Below, piece after piece: positions 46,302 through 55,847 of a stretch of 64,000 nucleotides of DNA. Within the stretch, counting starts at the first letter, position 1, and every line of letters begins with the position of its first letter. This DNA is from CAYYKK01 sp046351395 (GTDB lineage Bacteria; Myxococcota_A; Polyangia; Polyangiales; Polyangiaceae). The stretch is taken from positions 124,001 to 188,000 of the forward strand of contig JAXLYP010000017.1 of the NCBI GenBank assembly GCA_046351395.1, written 5' to 3'. The notes below the pieces were generated by a model. That model saw only the letters and a list, made by a program, of their open reading frames with translations, searched no databases and was not told the DNA's origin. The position numbers and the translations under genes were made by a program.

Positions 46302-46814
46302 TCACTCCACCGTGATGTCGATGACATCCTCGACGGGTGGGTTGAGCGCCTTGTGCTTGTTGTCGCTCAGGTTGATGCGGAGCGTGTGCGGGCCGGGCGC
46401 GGTGCCGGCGGGGATCTTCACCGTGATGGTCGGCGTCTGCCCCGCGACGAGGTAGCTCGTCTGCTGGTCGAGGTAGATGTGATAGTGCCCTTCGCCGTCG
46501 ACGTTGGTCGCTTGCGGGGGGACGAGCGTGAAGTTCGTCACCGTCACGGTCGCCTCCGTGTTGGCCCCCGCCTTGATGGTCGTCGGGTTCACCTCGAACG
46601 AGACCGTCGGGGCCGCGGTCATCCCGCTGGACGTGCTCGACATCGACGCCCCGGTCGACGTGCCGGTCGTGGTGCCGGTGCTCATCGACGAACCGGTCGT
46701 CGCGCTCGTCGTCCCGCTCCCGCCCGCTCCACCGGTCGCGTCGCCGGTCGACGTGTCGCAGCCCGTGGCCGCGACGGCCACACCCCAAAAGCCGATCAAG
46801 AACGCCTTCTTCAT
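46302..46814 (-). CDS. Lipoprotein with Ser/Thr/Gly linker and Ig-like domain
   Basis: 170 aa. Lipobox ATGC (Cys19), a linker rich in STG/TTG units (~25-65), then an Ig-like or DUF4399-like beta domain (VSFEVNPTTIKAGANTEATV, GHYHIYLDQQTSYL, GPHTLRINLSDNKHK). The HYHIYLD and HTLRI strands are typical of domains that sit next to metal- or haem-containing exported proteins, but function is unknown. Its stop touches the start of the haem lipoprotein. Confidence 0.75.
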   Translation of the reverse strand: MKKAFLIGFWGVAVAATGCDTSTGDATGGAGGSGTTSATTGSSMSTGTTTGTSTGASMSSTSSGMTAAPTVSFEVNPTTIKAGANTEATVTVTNFTLVPPQATNVDGEGHYHIYLDQQTSYLVAGQTPTITVKIPAGTAPGPHTLRINLSDNKHKALNPPVEDVIDITVE

Positions 46815-46826
46815 GCTCCCAAAGTA

Positions 46827-46844
46827 GCGGATTCGACGATCCGC
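46827..46844 (-). terminator. Inverted repeat between two minus-strand genes
   Basis: GCGGAT / ATCCGC, perfect 6-bp arms around a 6-nt loop, lying downstream of the L,D-transpeptidase gene and 13 bp upstream of the lipoprotein start at 46814. On the minus strand no T-run follows. It could be a terminator of the first gene or an operator of the second; I cannot separate the two. Confidence 0.3.
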
Positions 46845-46936
46845 GCGATCCGCATTTTCGCGATGAGCGCGTTCGGTTCTCCCGAACAATGGCGCGCGCG
46901 GACGCGCGTCGAAGGCCCTCGCGCGCGCCTCGGAGC

Positions 46937-47984
46937 TCAATCCACGAGGTCGAGGACCTGTCCGTCCACGACGTACTTTCCCTGTGGATTGAACGAGACC
47001 GTCGGCAGGAGGTGGTCCTTGTCGAACTTCGCGAGCGTCGGCTCGATCATCTTCCAGAAGCTCACGTTCGCCGCCATCTCGGGGTCGGCCTCGACCGCCT
47101 TCATGTCGCGCGCGGGGAACACGTGCATCTGGATTTTGCCGTTCTTCGCGTAGAGCGGGGACGCCATCGTCCAGAGCTCCTCGATCGTCTCGTCGCCCAT
47201 CGACACGCACCCGATCGACGCGCACGAGCCGTGGACGAGGATGTCGCTGCCGGGCGAGACGGGGGACTGTCGCTTGTCCCAGGGGTTCGGGTAGTTCACG
47301 TACATCGCGAGGTGGTAGTTGGTCGCGGTCGTGATGTAGTTCAGCGTGTAGAACCCCTCCGGAACCTGGAGATCGCCCTCGTGGTGCTTCGGCCCGAGGA
47401 TCCCCGAGATCATGCAGATGCCGTACGTCGCGATGGGCTTGAGCGCGGTGCCCTTCTCGTCGTTCGCCCAGACCTCGAGCTTCCACTCCTTCTTGAACAC
47501 GCGGAAGAGGATCTCCGCGGCGGGGAACTTCACGCCCGCGTCCGCGAAGAGCTTCGTCACCTTCTCCGTCCGGCGCGACTTCGCGCCGCGATCCCGCGCG
47601 ACGCCCGCCTCCGCCTCGTCCCCCCACCAGTCGGTGTGCGGGAAGAACGGGCCGGGATCCGCGGGCGGCGGCGGGTCCTTCGCCACGAGCGCCGAGGGCG
47701 GGGGAGGCGCGATCGGGGCGGCGCTCGATGCGGCGGGGCCGCTCGCGGGGCCCGGGGGCGGCGCGTAGTTCGCTGCGGCGCTCGTGCGCGGCTTCTCGGT
47801 CGCGGGTTTCTCGGATGGGGGAGCGCACGCGAGCTGGACCGCGATCGCGCCGATCGCGGCTGCGGCCCGTCCGGCTTGTCGCGCTCGATGCGGGAGGCTA
47901 CGTGATGCCCTGCGCGGAGCCGCGCCCGGATCGAGCGCGCCCCGCTCGCTCGGGTGATCCAACACTCTCTTCCGAAGGTGAGCC

Positions 47985-47986
<2 letters not shown>
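46937..47986 (-). CDS. L,D-transpeptidase (YkuD family) lipoprotein
   Basis: 349 aa. A lipobox-like segment (AVQLAC, Cys54) follows an unusually long N-terminus, so the true start may be downstream of the ATG used here, which shares bases with the divergent thiolase start (CATG). After an Ala/Pro linker, the YkuD domain (~200-310) contains the catalytic motif HGSCASIGCVSM with nucleophile Cys260 and the family's conserved His. These enzymes form 3-3 peptidoglycan cross-links or attach proteins to peptidoglycan in the periplasm. The 'murein transpeptidase' subgroup with KEWKLEVWA and TYGICMISG resembles Erf/YafK-like proteins. Confidence 0.85.
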
Positions 47987-49165
<1,179 letters not shown>

Positions 49166-49169
<4 letters not shown>

Positions 49170-50017
49170 GCCCGGAGACCGTCGATCTCTCGCGCGGCTG
49201 GGCGTCCTTCTCCGCGAGGACGCCCACGCTCCCGCCCGCGACGCACACCCAGAGCTACGCGATCGGCACGCGCGAGGTCGTCCTCGTCGAGCCGGCGACC
49301 CCGTACGAAGACGAGCAGCGGGCGTGGCTCGAGTGGGCGCGGGGCCTCGTGTCCCAGGGGTGCACGCTCGTCGGGATCTTCGCGACGCATCACCACCCCG
49401 ACCACGTGGGCGGCGCGGCGTTCTTCCGCGAAGCGCTCGGGCTGCCGCTCTGGGCGCACGAGAAGACGGCGGCGCGCTTGCCCGTTTGGCTCGACGCGAA
49501 GGTCGACCGGCTGGTCGCCCAGGGCGAGATCATCACGCTCGAGGGCCCGACGCCGACGCGCTGGGAGGCGCTCCACACGCCGGGGCACGCGCCCGGACAC
49601 CTGTGCCTGTGGGAGCGGTCGCTCGGCGCCGTGATCGTCGGCGACATGGTCGCGAGCGTCGGCACGATCCTCGTCGAGAAGAACGACGGGGACATGATCC
49701 AGTACCTCGCCTCGCTCGAGCGCCTCGCGCGGCTCGAGGCCGCGGTGGCGCTGCCCGCGCATGGTGGCGAGATCGCGGCGCCCTCGAAGCTCTTCCGCGG
49801 CTACATCGCCCACCGATACATGCGGGAGGGCGCCGTGGTCCGCGCCGTGACGGATCACCCCGGGACGCTCGACGAGCTCGTCTCCGTCGCGTACGCGGAC
49901 GTCCCGCCGAACGTGCACCCCATCGCGCGGATGAGCCTCGAGGCGCACCTCATCAAGCTCGTGCGGGAGGGACGCGTGAGGGAGGACGCGGACGGTCGCT
50001 ACACGATCGTCCCGTGA
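49166..50017 (+). CDS. Metallo-beta-lactamase-fold hydrolase (LACTB2-like)
   Basis: 283 aa from a GTG that overlaps the thiolase stop (GTGA). Metal ligands: THHHPDHVGG (~73-82), HTPGHAPGHL (~133) and the Asp of IVGDMVAS (~158), with a late His in LPAHGG. The C-terminal ~80 residues look like the winged-helix LACTB2 extension (HPIARMSLEAHLIKLVREGRV). Relatives are thioesterase- or nuclease-like hydrolases. Tight coupling with a thiolase suggests a CoA-thioester substrate; that is inference. Confidence 0.85.
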
Positions 50018-50023
50018 GGCGGA

Positions 50024-50045
50024 GCGCGCGGCGCGGGCCGCGCGC
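50024..50045. terminator. Hairpin between convergent genes, likely bidirectional terminator
   Basis: Perfect 9-bp stem GCGCGCGGC / GCCGCGCGC with a GCGG loop, in the 36-bp gap between the stops of the MBL gene (50017) and the minus-strand gene ending at 50054. It has no T-run on either side. A strong GC hairpin in this exact place suggests termination from both sides. Confidence 0.5.
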
Positions 50046-50053
50046 GCGGCGCA

Positions 50054-51304
50054 TCAGTCTTCCCGCTTGATCGAGGCGCGCGCGAGCGCCTCCTCCGCGA
50101 TTTCGCCCTCCGCAGCCGCCTCGAGCGCCGCTCGGAGATCGGGATCCGCGGTCGCGGCGGCGGCGACGCGCACCCGACGCTTCACTCCCTCGTCGACGCC
50201 GCGGAGCGCGAGCACGGCCGCCACGCGGCGCTCGGGTGGGGCGCCTCCGTCGTCGACGAGGCGCGTGAGCTCGTCTCGATCGAACGTGGCGACGCGGTAG
50301 TCCCCCCCGCCCGCGGTGATCTTGGTGAGATCGCTTCGCCACGCGTCCGCGGAGCGACCGGCGCGATCGAGCGCGGTGAGCTTCGTGCGCGCGAGCGCCG
50401 CGCTCGCTCCGGCGCGGCGGCGCGCGCGGTCGATGCGATCCACGAGCGCCCGGACCGCGAGGTTCGCCCCCGAGAACACCACCGGCAGCTCGATCGTGGA
50501 GTCGTCGTCGAGCGTGACGTGGACGGAGCCTCCCATCACTTCGACCTTCTGGACGGACGAGTACGGCACGAAGTGGTTGCGCACGATCTGGTACGTGAGC
50601 CCGTCCGCGCCGACGCGGAGATCCTTCTTGCGGAGGCTCCAGACGAGCGTCGCGAGGAGGAACGTCAGCCCGAGCGCGATCCCGGCGATCGTCGCCGTCG
50701 CCGCGGGCTTCGACTCACCGAGCGAGCTCCACGCGCCGATCCACGAGGCCACGGCGCCGATGCCGAGGAACGGGAGCGCGACGCCGATCGCCACGCGCAA
50801 GCAGGACGCCCCGCGGTCGAGCGGGCTCAACAAGCGGATGCGGTGGACGAGGTCGACCGAGCCGGCGAAATGCTCGAGGAGGGGCTCGAGGGCCGCGCGG
50901 CTCGCCGCGCGGAGCGTAAGGCCCGGGCCGCGCTTTTGCTGGAGGACGAGCGCGTCCTCAGTCTCGAGCGCCGCGCGCTCCACGTCGCCCGGTGCGATCT
51001 CGTGGGTCGCGCCATCGCTCGACGTGATGCGCACGCGATCCTCCGCGATGGAGAACCGGCCCTTTCCCCCGGACACGGTGCTGCCCTTCGAGGCCGAGGC
51101 GCCCACGCCGAAGCCGACCGCGGCGAGGATCGCGGTCGTCGCGAGGGCGACCCATCCATCGGACGCGGCGCCGGACAGCGCGATCGGTGCGCCGATCGCG
51201 AGCGCCGCGAGGAGCGCGCTCGCGACCATCCCCCAGGTGAGCCTCCTCCGCCAGGGATCGCGCTCCGAACGCGTCACCTCGAGGAGCTCGCCCTCCCTCT
51301 CCAC
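50054..51304 (-). CDS. Hypothetical membrane protein with PH-like and HEAT-like regions
   Basis: 416 aa; not recognised as a named family. Two transmembrane helices near the start (~27-65), a beta-rich stretch (FSIAEDRVRITSSDGATHEI), a second helix pair (~165-215), then a bPH-type strand set (LRVGADGLTYQIVRNHFVPY, VQKVEVMGGSVHVTL) and an Ala/Arg-rich helical C-terminus that may hold HEAT-like units. Resembles bacterial PH-domain membrane proteins of unknown role. It lies 54 bp downstream of the lipoprotein gene. Confidence 0.6.
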   Translation of the reverse strand: MEREGELLEVTRSERDPWRRRLTWGMVASALLAALAIGAPIALSGAASDGWVALATTAILAAVGFGVGASASKGSTVSGGKGRFSIAEDRVRITSSDGATHEIAPGDVERAALETEDALVLQQKRGPGLTLRAASRAALEPLLEHFAGSVDLVHRIRLLSPLDRGASCLRVAIGVALPFLGIGAVASWIGAWSSLGESKPAATATIAGIALGLTFLLATLVWSLRKKDLRVGADGLTYQIVRNHFVPYSSVQKVEVMGGSVHVTLDDDSTIELPVVFSGANLAVRALVDRIDRARRRAGASAALARTKLTALDRAGRSADAWRSDLTKITAGGGDYRVATFDRDELTRLVDDGGAPPERRVAAVLALRGVDEGVKRRVRVAAAATADPDLRAALEAAAEGEIAEEALARASIKRED

Positions 51305-51358
51305 CGTGCGCCTCGTGCCGAGCTCTTCCGAAGACGAAAGCTGGGCGAGCGCGCTCGG

Positions 51359-52108
51359 TCAGTTCGCCTTCGTCGCGGTGTCGACCGAGGCGACGCTGGA
51401 CGGATCGGCGCCCATCTGGACGAGGGTCGCCTTGTAGAACACGCCGCCCTGATCGATGCGGATCTCGCCGCCGACGTCACCCCAGGCGAAGTCGTCGCTC
51501 GAGAGGGTCTGCAGGGTCGCCTGCGCCGCGCCGATCTTCACGCGGTACGTCGTCGCGGTGACGGCGAGATCCTTGCCGGACACGTTGACCTTCGCCGGGA
51601 CGCTGAGGAGCTCGGCGTCGTTCACGTCCGTCGACGCGACCGTCATCGCCATGAGGGTGTCGTACTTCGCGCGCTCGACCGGGGTCGCCTTGCCCTTCGC
51701 GTCGATCTGCTTCACCCCGAGGACCTCGCCGGCGTGCGCGAGCTCGAGGCTCGTCGTCACCTGGAGCGTCTCGGTCGGCTTGCCCTTCTCCTTGAACGCG
51801 AGCTCGACGGTGATCGCCTTGTCGGAGCGGTCGACGACGCGCTCCGTCAGCTCGAGCGGCGCCGTGCGGTACGAGCCCTCGAACGAGAACACGACGAAGT
51901 CTCCCGTCTTGCGCGGGTCGACGACCGAGTCGCCCGCCGCGTCCGCGGTGAGATCCTGATCGAGCTCGGTGAACGTGTCCGTCTTCTCGTCGGTCGCCGA
52001 CACCTCGGCGTGCGTCACCGGCGCCTTCGCGGTGAGCTTCGACGCGCTTCCGGCGCAGCCTGCGAGGAGACCCACGATGGAGAGGAGCGAGAGGGCGGTC
52101 GTCTTCAT
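51359..52108 (-). CDS. Lipoprotein of unknown function
   Basis: 249 aa. The signal peptide ends in lipobox LAGC (Cys18); the rest is a beta-rich, Thr/Lys/Asp-rich domain (FVVFSFEGSYRTAPLELTERV, DKAITVELAFKEKGK, LSSDDFAWGDVGGEIRID) without further cysteines. No match to a known family by eye. The short start MKTTALSLL is chosen over an upstream GTG because it begins the signal peptide. Confidence 0.72.
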   Translation of the reverse strand: MKTTALSLLSIVGLLAGCAGSASKLTAKAPVTHAEVSATDEKTDTFTELDQDLTADAAGDSVVDPRKTGDFVVFSFEGSYRTAPLELTERVVDRSDKAITVELAFKEKGKPTETLQVTTSLELAHAGEVLGVKQIDAKGKATPVERAKYDTLMAMTVASTDVNDAELLSVPAKVNVSGKDLAVTATTYRVKIGAAQATLQTLSSDDFAWGDVGGEIRIDQGGVFYKATLVQMGADPSSVASVDTATKAN

Positions 52109-52162
52109 GCCCAACGCCGCTACACCGCCCACTCCGATCGGGCCAACTTCACGACGTCGAGG

Positions 52163-53194
52163 TCACTTCGCCGCGAGGGCCATCTCGAGCGCGACGGCTT
52201 CATCCTTCACGACGCCCTGCCCCTTCGCGTACATCTCGGCGAGGTCCGAGCAGAGCCCTCGCATGCCGAGCTTGCAGGCCTTTCGGTACTCCGCCATGCC
52301 CGCGAGCGGCGCGGCGCTCTCCGCCACGCGAAAGCACGCGGACGCGAGGTTGCCGGAGCACGCGCGCTCGTAGAGCTCGTGGGCCTTCGCCCGTTCGATC
52401 TTCGCGGCCGCCTCGTCGGTGACGGCATAGGCCGCGGCTTCGTGGAGCTCGCCCACGGCCTCGCAGCTCGGCATGAAGCCCGCGTCGCAGTTCTTCGTGA
52501 ACACCGGCTCGGCGGCCTTCGCGTCGGGCTCGAGGATCGTCCCGAGGTGCGACCGCCACGCGCCTCGCGCGAGGAGTCGGCCGAGGCCGTCGCAGTAGAC
52601 GAGATCTCCGGCGCCGCACCCCGCCTCGAGCGTGGACTTCAGCCAGGTGCGACGCTCGATGATCTCCGCGTCGCACTGCGCGTCGCATCCCGCGGGGCAC
52701 GACTGCATCGCGAAGTCGCAGCCGCTGCTCCGGAAGGAGAGTCGCTTCATCAACGTGTGGTGCAGGTCGCACGCCCCGAAGAGCGCCGTATCCTCGCGCG
52801 GTTGCTCGAGGAGTCGGATGGCCTCGCGCACCGACGCTGCGTCGCCCCGCGCGAGCGCGCGGAGCGCCGCGAGCGTGCACGCCTCCACGGAGGGGGCGTC
52901 GCCATCGCAGCCGTCCTCGAGCAGGTCGCGATCGCTCTTCGCGAGGCCCGACGCCGTCAGTCCCGTGAGCGCGAAGCAGCTCCAGCCGTCCCCTTCTTCG
53001 CACCCGAGCGCGAGCCATGACGCGCTCTCCTTCGGGGCGTCCGCGTCGAAGAGCGCCCGCAGGCGGCACGCCGCGCCGTCCCGGAGCGCGCAGCCGCGCT
53101 CCGCGTAGGGCTTCGCGCGATCCACGCGCGCGCGCGCGCCCCGGCCGTAGCCAACCATCGTCGCGAGCTCGCGGCACGAGGCCGCGTCCTCCAT
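52163..53194 (-). CDS. Sel1-like, cysteine-rich repeat protein (N-terminus uncertain)
   Basis: 343 aa from the ATG at 53194. It has irregular Sel1/TPR-type helical repeats with conserved Cys and Gly: AERGCALRDGAACRL, LALGCEEGDGWSCFAL, AGCGAGDLVYCDGLG, NCDAGFMPSCEAVGELHE, ERACSGNLASACFRVAE, ACKLGMRGLCSDLAEMYAKGQG. Cys pairs one helix apart indicate disulfides, so the protein is exported. The frame stays open upstream to ~53397 and includes ESAACGGAKKEE, which looks like a lipobox, but no ATG, GTG or TTG precedes it. A start may be hidden by an indel. Sel1 proteins act as scaffolds in envelope complexes; the partner is unknown. Confidence 0.72.
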   Translation of the reverse strand: MEDAASCRELATMVGYGRGARARVDRAKPYAERGCALRDGAACRLRALFDADAPKESASWLALGCEEGDGWSCFALTGLTASGLAKSDRDLLEDGCDGDAPSVEACTLAALRALARGDAASVREAIRLLEQPREDTALFGACDLHHTLMKRLSFRSSGCDFAMQSCPAGCDAQCDAEIIERRTWLKSTLEAGCGAGDLVYCDGLGRLLARGAWRSHLGTILEPDAKAAEPVFTKNCDAGFMPSCEAVGELHEAAAYAVTDEAAAKIERAKAHELYERACSGNLASACFRVAESAAPLAGMAEYRKACKLGMRGLCSDLAEMYAKGQGVVKDEAVALEMALAAK

Positions 53195-53434
53195 CGCGCA
53201 GGCGGTGTCACGCCACGCGAGCTCCTTTTGTCGATCCGCCTCGCACGTGACGCCGGTCGATGGCGCGCCGTCCGTCCGTTCGACGCTGCTCGACGCGCAC
53301 GTCCCCGTGCGTGGCCCGGGAGGGAGGATCTCCTCCTTCTTCGCGCCGCCGCACGCCGCGCTCTCGAGCGCGAGCGCGGCGGTGAAGTGTGACCCGGAGG
53401 ACCGCGCGGCCGGAGTGGCCGCGCGCTGCAGGTG

Positions 53435-53612
53435 TCACGCCTCCTCGGCGATCGGTTGGTCCGGGGACGATCCCAGCGATGTCTGGATCGACGCCCGGCG
53501 GATAGTCCTTCGAACCTTCACCCTTCGTTCGCTTGCGCGAGGCTCGATCCGCTGCCTTGTCGGCTTGCTTCTGCAACCTCGCGCGCTCCTTGTTTCGCTT
53601 GTCGGCCCCAGG
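53435..53612 (-). pseudogene. Small basic protein with DPDIAGIVPGP motif (frameshifted, no start codon)
   Basis: A short lysine/arginine-rich helix (KRNKERARLQKQADKAA) followed by DPDIAGIVPGP and, after a one-base shift near 53466, the end QPIAEEA. Small proteins with an (N/K)KERARxxKQ helix and a DPDIAGIVPGP-like tail occur in myxobacteria beside RNA-binding proteins; their function is unknown. No ATG or GTG is found where homology would begin (~53612). It directly follows the RRM gene on the same strand. Confidence 0.5.
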
Positions 53613-53663
53613 TCTGCCGCGCTCCTCTCCAGCAGGTGAATCCTCTCGCGGAGGATTCGTTCC

Positions 53664-53950
53664 TCAGCGCCAGCGCCCGCCGCCGCCGCCGCCACCCCCG
53701 CGCGCCGGGCGCTCCTGCGCCTCGTTCACCTTGAGCAGACGACCGTCGAGGGTCGAGCCGTTGGCTGCGCGATCGCAGCGGTCGCCGCGCTCGCGGTGCC
53801 CATGGTGACGAACGCGAAGCCGCGGGGTTGGCCGATCTCACGATCGGTGGGCATGGCGACCTCGCACTTCGCCGCACGCGGAGAACGCGGCCTGGGCGTG
53901 GCTTGGGTGGTGTTGTACGAGAGGTTTCCGACGTAGAGACGATTTCCCAT
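53664..53950 (-). pseudogene. RRM-type glycine-rich RNA-binding protein gene (three frameshifts)
   Basis: Start ATG at 53950: MGNRLYVGNLSYNTTQ (RNP2), then in another frame AQAAFSACGEV, back to VAMPTDREIGQPRGFAFVTM (RNP1), and after one more shift NGSTLDGRLLKVNEAQERPA and a Gly-run tail ending GRWR (stop at 53664). Joined, this is a ~95-aa RNA-recognition-motif protein as found in many myxobacteria and cyanobacteria, often cold-induced RNA chaperones. Three one-base indels in 287 bp break it. Consensus error or a dead gene; the conserved residues themselves are intact, which favours error or very recent damage. Confidence 0.75.
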
Positions 53951-54154
53951 TTTGTTGCTTTCGGGGCTTCGGACACGGGCCTCCGAGGAGGCCATGCCAC
54001 CGTTCGATGAAGCCAGGCATCGGACGGTGGCGTCGAATCGAAGGCCTCACCCACCGAGGTGAACCGCCGCGTCGACGGCCATGTCATCCCGGTCATCGAA
54101 AGCCGCAATCTCCGGGCGTGACGATCGGCGAGCAAAGGACGTCGCGGAGATGCC
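53951..54154. other. Intergenic region between the RRM gene and the next minus-strand gene
   Basis: 204 bp without a supported gene. On the minus strand it would be the leader of the RRM gene. I see no clear promoter, riboswitch or terminator. A CGAGGAGG-like purine stretch lies ~40 bp before the ATG, too far away for a ribosome-binding site. Confidence 0.4.
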
Positions 54155-54639
54155 CTAGTCCATCGAGCGGACCCACCACCCCCTTCGACGGGAAAAACGG
54201 AACGGCTCAGCTGTGCGGAGGGTGAACTTCGCCTTCGCACGGTACTGCAGGGAAAGATCGCAGCGCTGTCCGCTCCCGTCGTAGCCCGTGCACGCGTCCG
54301 TCCCGCCGAACGTGGCGTCGGCCTGCCCGGTGCGCTCACTGGTCCGGAGCGCGCTCATGATCTCGCGGGTCAGGTCGTGCCCTCCACCCTGGCACGATCG
54401 GTTCCCGCACGGGATCTGAAACAGCGCTGGCGCATGCTCGACGACGACTCGGCGGATGTACTGGCGCACCGCGCGTCCGACGGCCGCTCGCGCCGCTCGC
54501 GCTCGCGCCGCTCCTCGAACTCCAGCGACAAGGCCGTCAACGTGGGGATCTCGGCGTGAAGGCGCGGCGCTGCACGTCTTCCAACTCGCGCCGGGCCGCG
54601 AGCGCGCTGAGCGGCGGCGTTGTTTCTCCTGAAACCCAT
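54155..54639 (-). pseudogene. Small conserved hypothetical protein with Cys motif (frameshifted)
   Basis: From the ATG at 54639 (MGFRRNNAAAQRA) three frames must be combined: RRELEDVQRRAFTP, IPTLTALSLEFEERRERER, then VRQYIRRVVVEHAPALFQIP and CGNRSCQGGGHDLTREIM. The last part, C-x4-C-x3-GHD-x-T and CTGYDGSGQRCDLSLQYRAK, looks like a small zinc or disulfide domain. Similar ~120-aa proteins occur in myxobacterial genomes without known function. At least three single-base indels break it. The end at 54155 depends on the final frame. Confidence 0.5.
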
Positions 54640-54647
54640 AGGACACC

Positions 54648-55822
54648 CTAGCACCGATGGGCTCCAGGGCGCCTTCGCTCGATAGTCATCGTCCGCGCTC
54701 GACCACGTCAGGGTCATGGCGCGCTCGGATTGAACACGCGCCACGCGTCGTTCCGGCGGGAGCGACGCGTTGAACGTGAACGGCACGACGCTCTCGAGGA
54801 AGTGACGCCCTGCTCCATGGCTATCCTCCGATCGCCGTCCGCGAAGCCGAGCGCGCGGACGAGCGTCGTGCTCGGTGAACCCACCGCGACGCGGAGCGTG
54901 TCGATGGGGGTGGACGTGGGCTCGAGCTTCGCCGCGCGCAGCGTCGCGTGATCTCGCATCCACGCGAGGTGGGCCTCCGGCGGTTCGGGGAGGCCGCCGA
55001 GCGCGTAGCCGCGCACGACGTTGAACGGGATGTCGTCGAGGATCACGACCGGAAACCGGGGCGCGTCGCGATCGTTCTTGGGGAACCCGGGGCTCGGCTC
55101 TCCGACCGCCATGTGAGGGAACACGCCGGTGTCCGCGGGAGGGTCGAAGAGCGTGCGCAGGACCAGGAAGACACCCTCGCGCCCGCCGTCCTCGAAGGAC
55201 GAGCTCACGCGGAGGTACTCGTGAGCACCGCGATCGCGGTGGTCTTGCCGAGGGTTGGAGGGCGTTGACCCCGCCGGATCAGCCGGAGCGGATGCCCGAC
55301 GGAGTTGTACGACGGGACGGCGTCGATCGTGCGGAGGAGATCGCGCAGCGCCGCCTCTAGAGTCGAGCTTGGGGCGCTCCTTTTCCGCCGAACACGTACT
55401 GCACGCGATTGTCTGCTTGCAAGTGCACGCTCCCAGGTGGCGAACGTCATGTGCCCATAGGTCCATACCGCCAGATCGTCGCCGTGCGCATCCGCCGGCA
55501 TGATCCCCCGGGATCGTCCGCTTAGTGCGCACGTCGTCGGGCGGGCCGAGGAGCGCCTGCGTCCGCGGCGTCCATGCCCGGCTTCACCTTGGCGACGCTG
55601 CCGCGAAGTCGCGCGAACGGGGGCAGGCGCTGCCACGTCCCGCTTCGAGGAGGCGGAGGCCGCCGGGGCTCGCGGCGCGCGTTGGGACGCCACCGCCGAG
55701 ACCGAGGGCTCGCCGGTCTGCGGCGCGGAGCACGCGGCGAGCCCGGCGAGGATTGCCGCGACGGTCGCGACCCGCGGCCACCCGTTCGGCGCACGGCTCG
55801 TCTTCTCGCCTAGAGGTTCCAT
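54648..55822 (-). pseudogene. Lipoprotein gene with multiple frameshifts
   Basis: Starts at the ATG at 55822 with MEPLGEK..., a signal peptide and lipobox LAAC. It continues through pieces in different frames: RLRGSVAKVKPGMDAADAG; IMPADAHGDDLAVWTYGHM; CKQTIACSTCSAEKERPKLD; LEAALRDLLRTIDAVPSYN; REGVFLVLRTLFDPPADTGV; FPVVILDDIPFNVVRGYALG; and HFLESVVPFTFNASLPPERR. These pieces read as one ~390-aa secreted protein of unknown function. At least five shifts are needed in 1.2 kb. The terminal TAG at 54648-54650 is a guess. Divergent from the lipoprotein at 55848, 25 bp between the starts. Confidence 0.55.
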
Positions 55823-55847
55823 CCCCGTGAGGTATACCCGAGGGACC

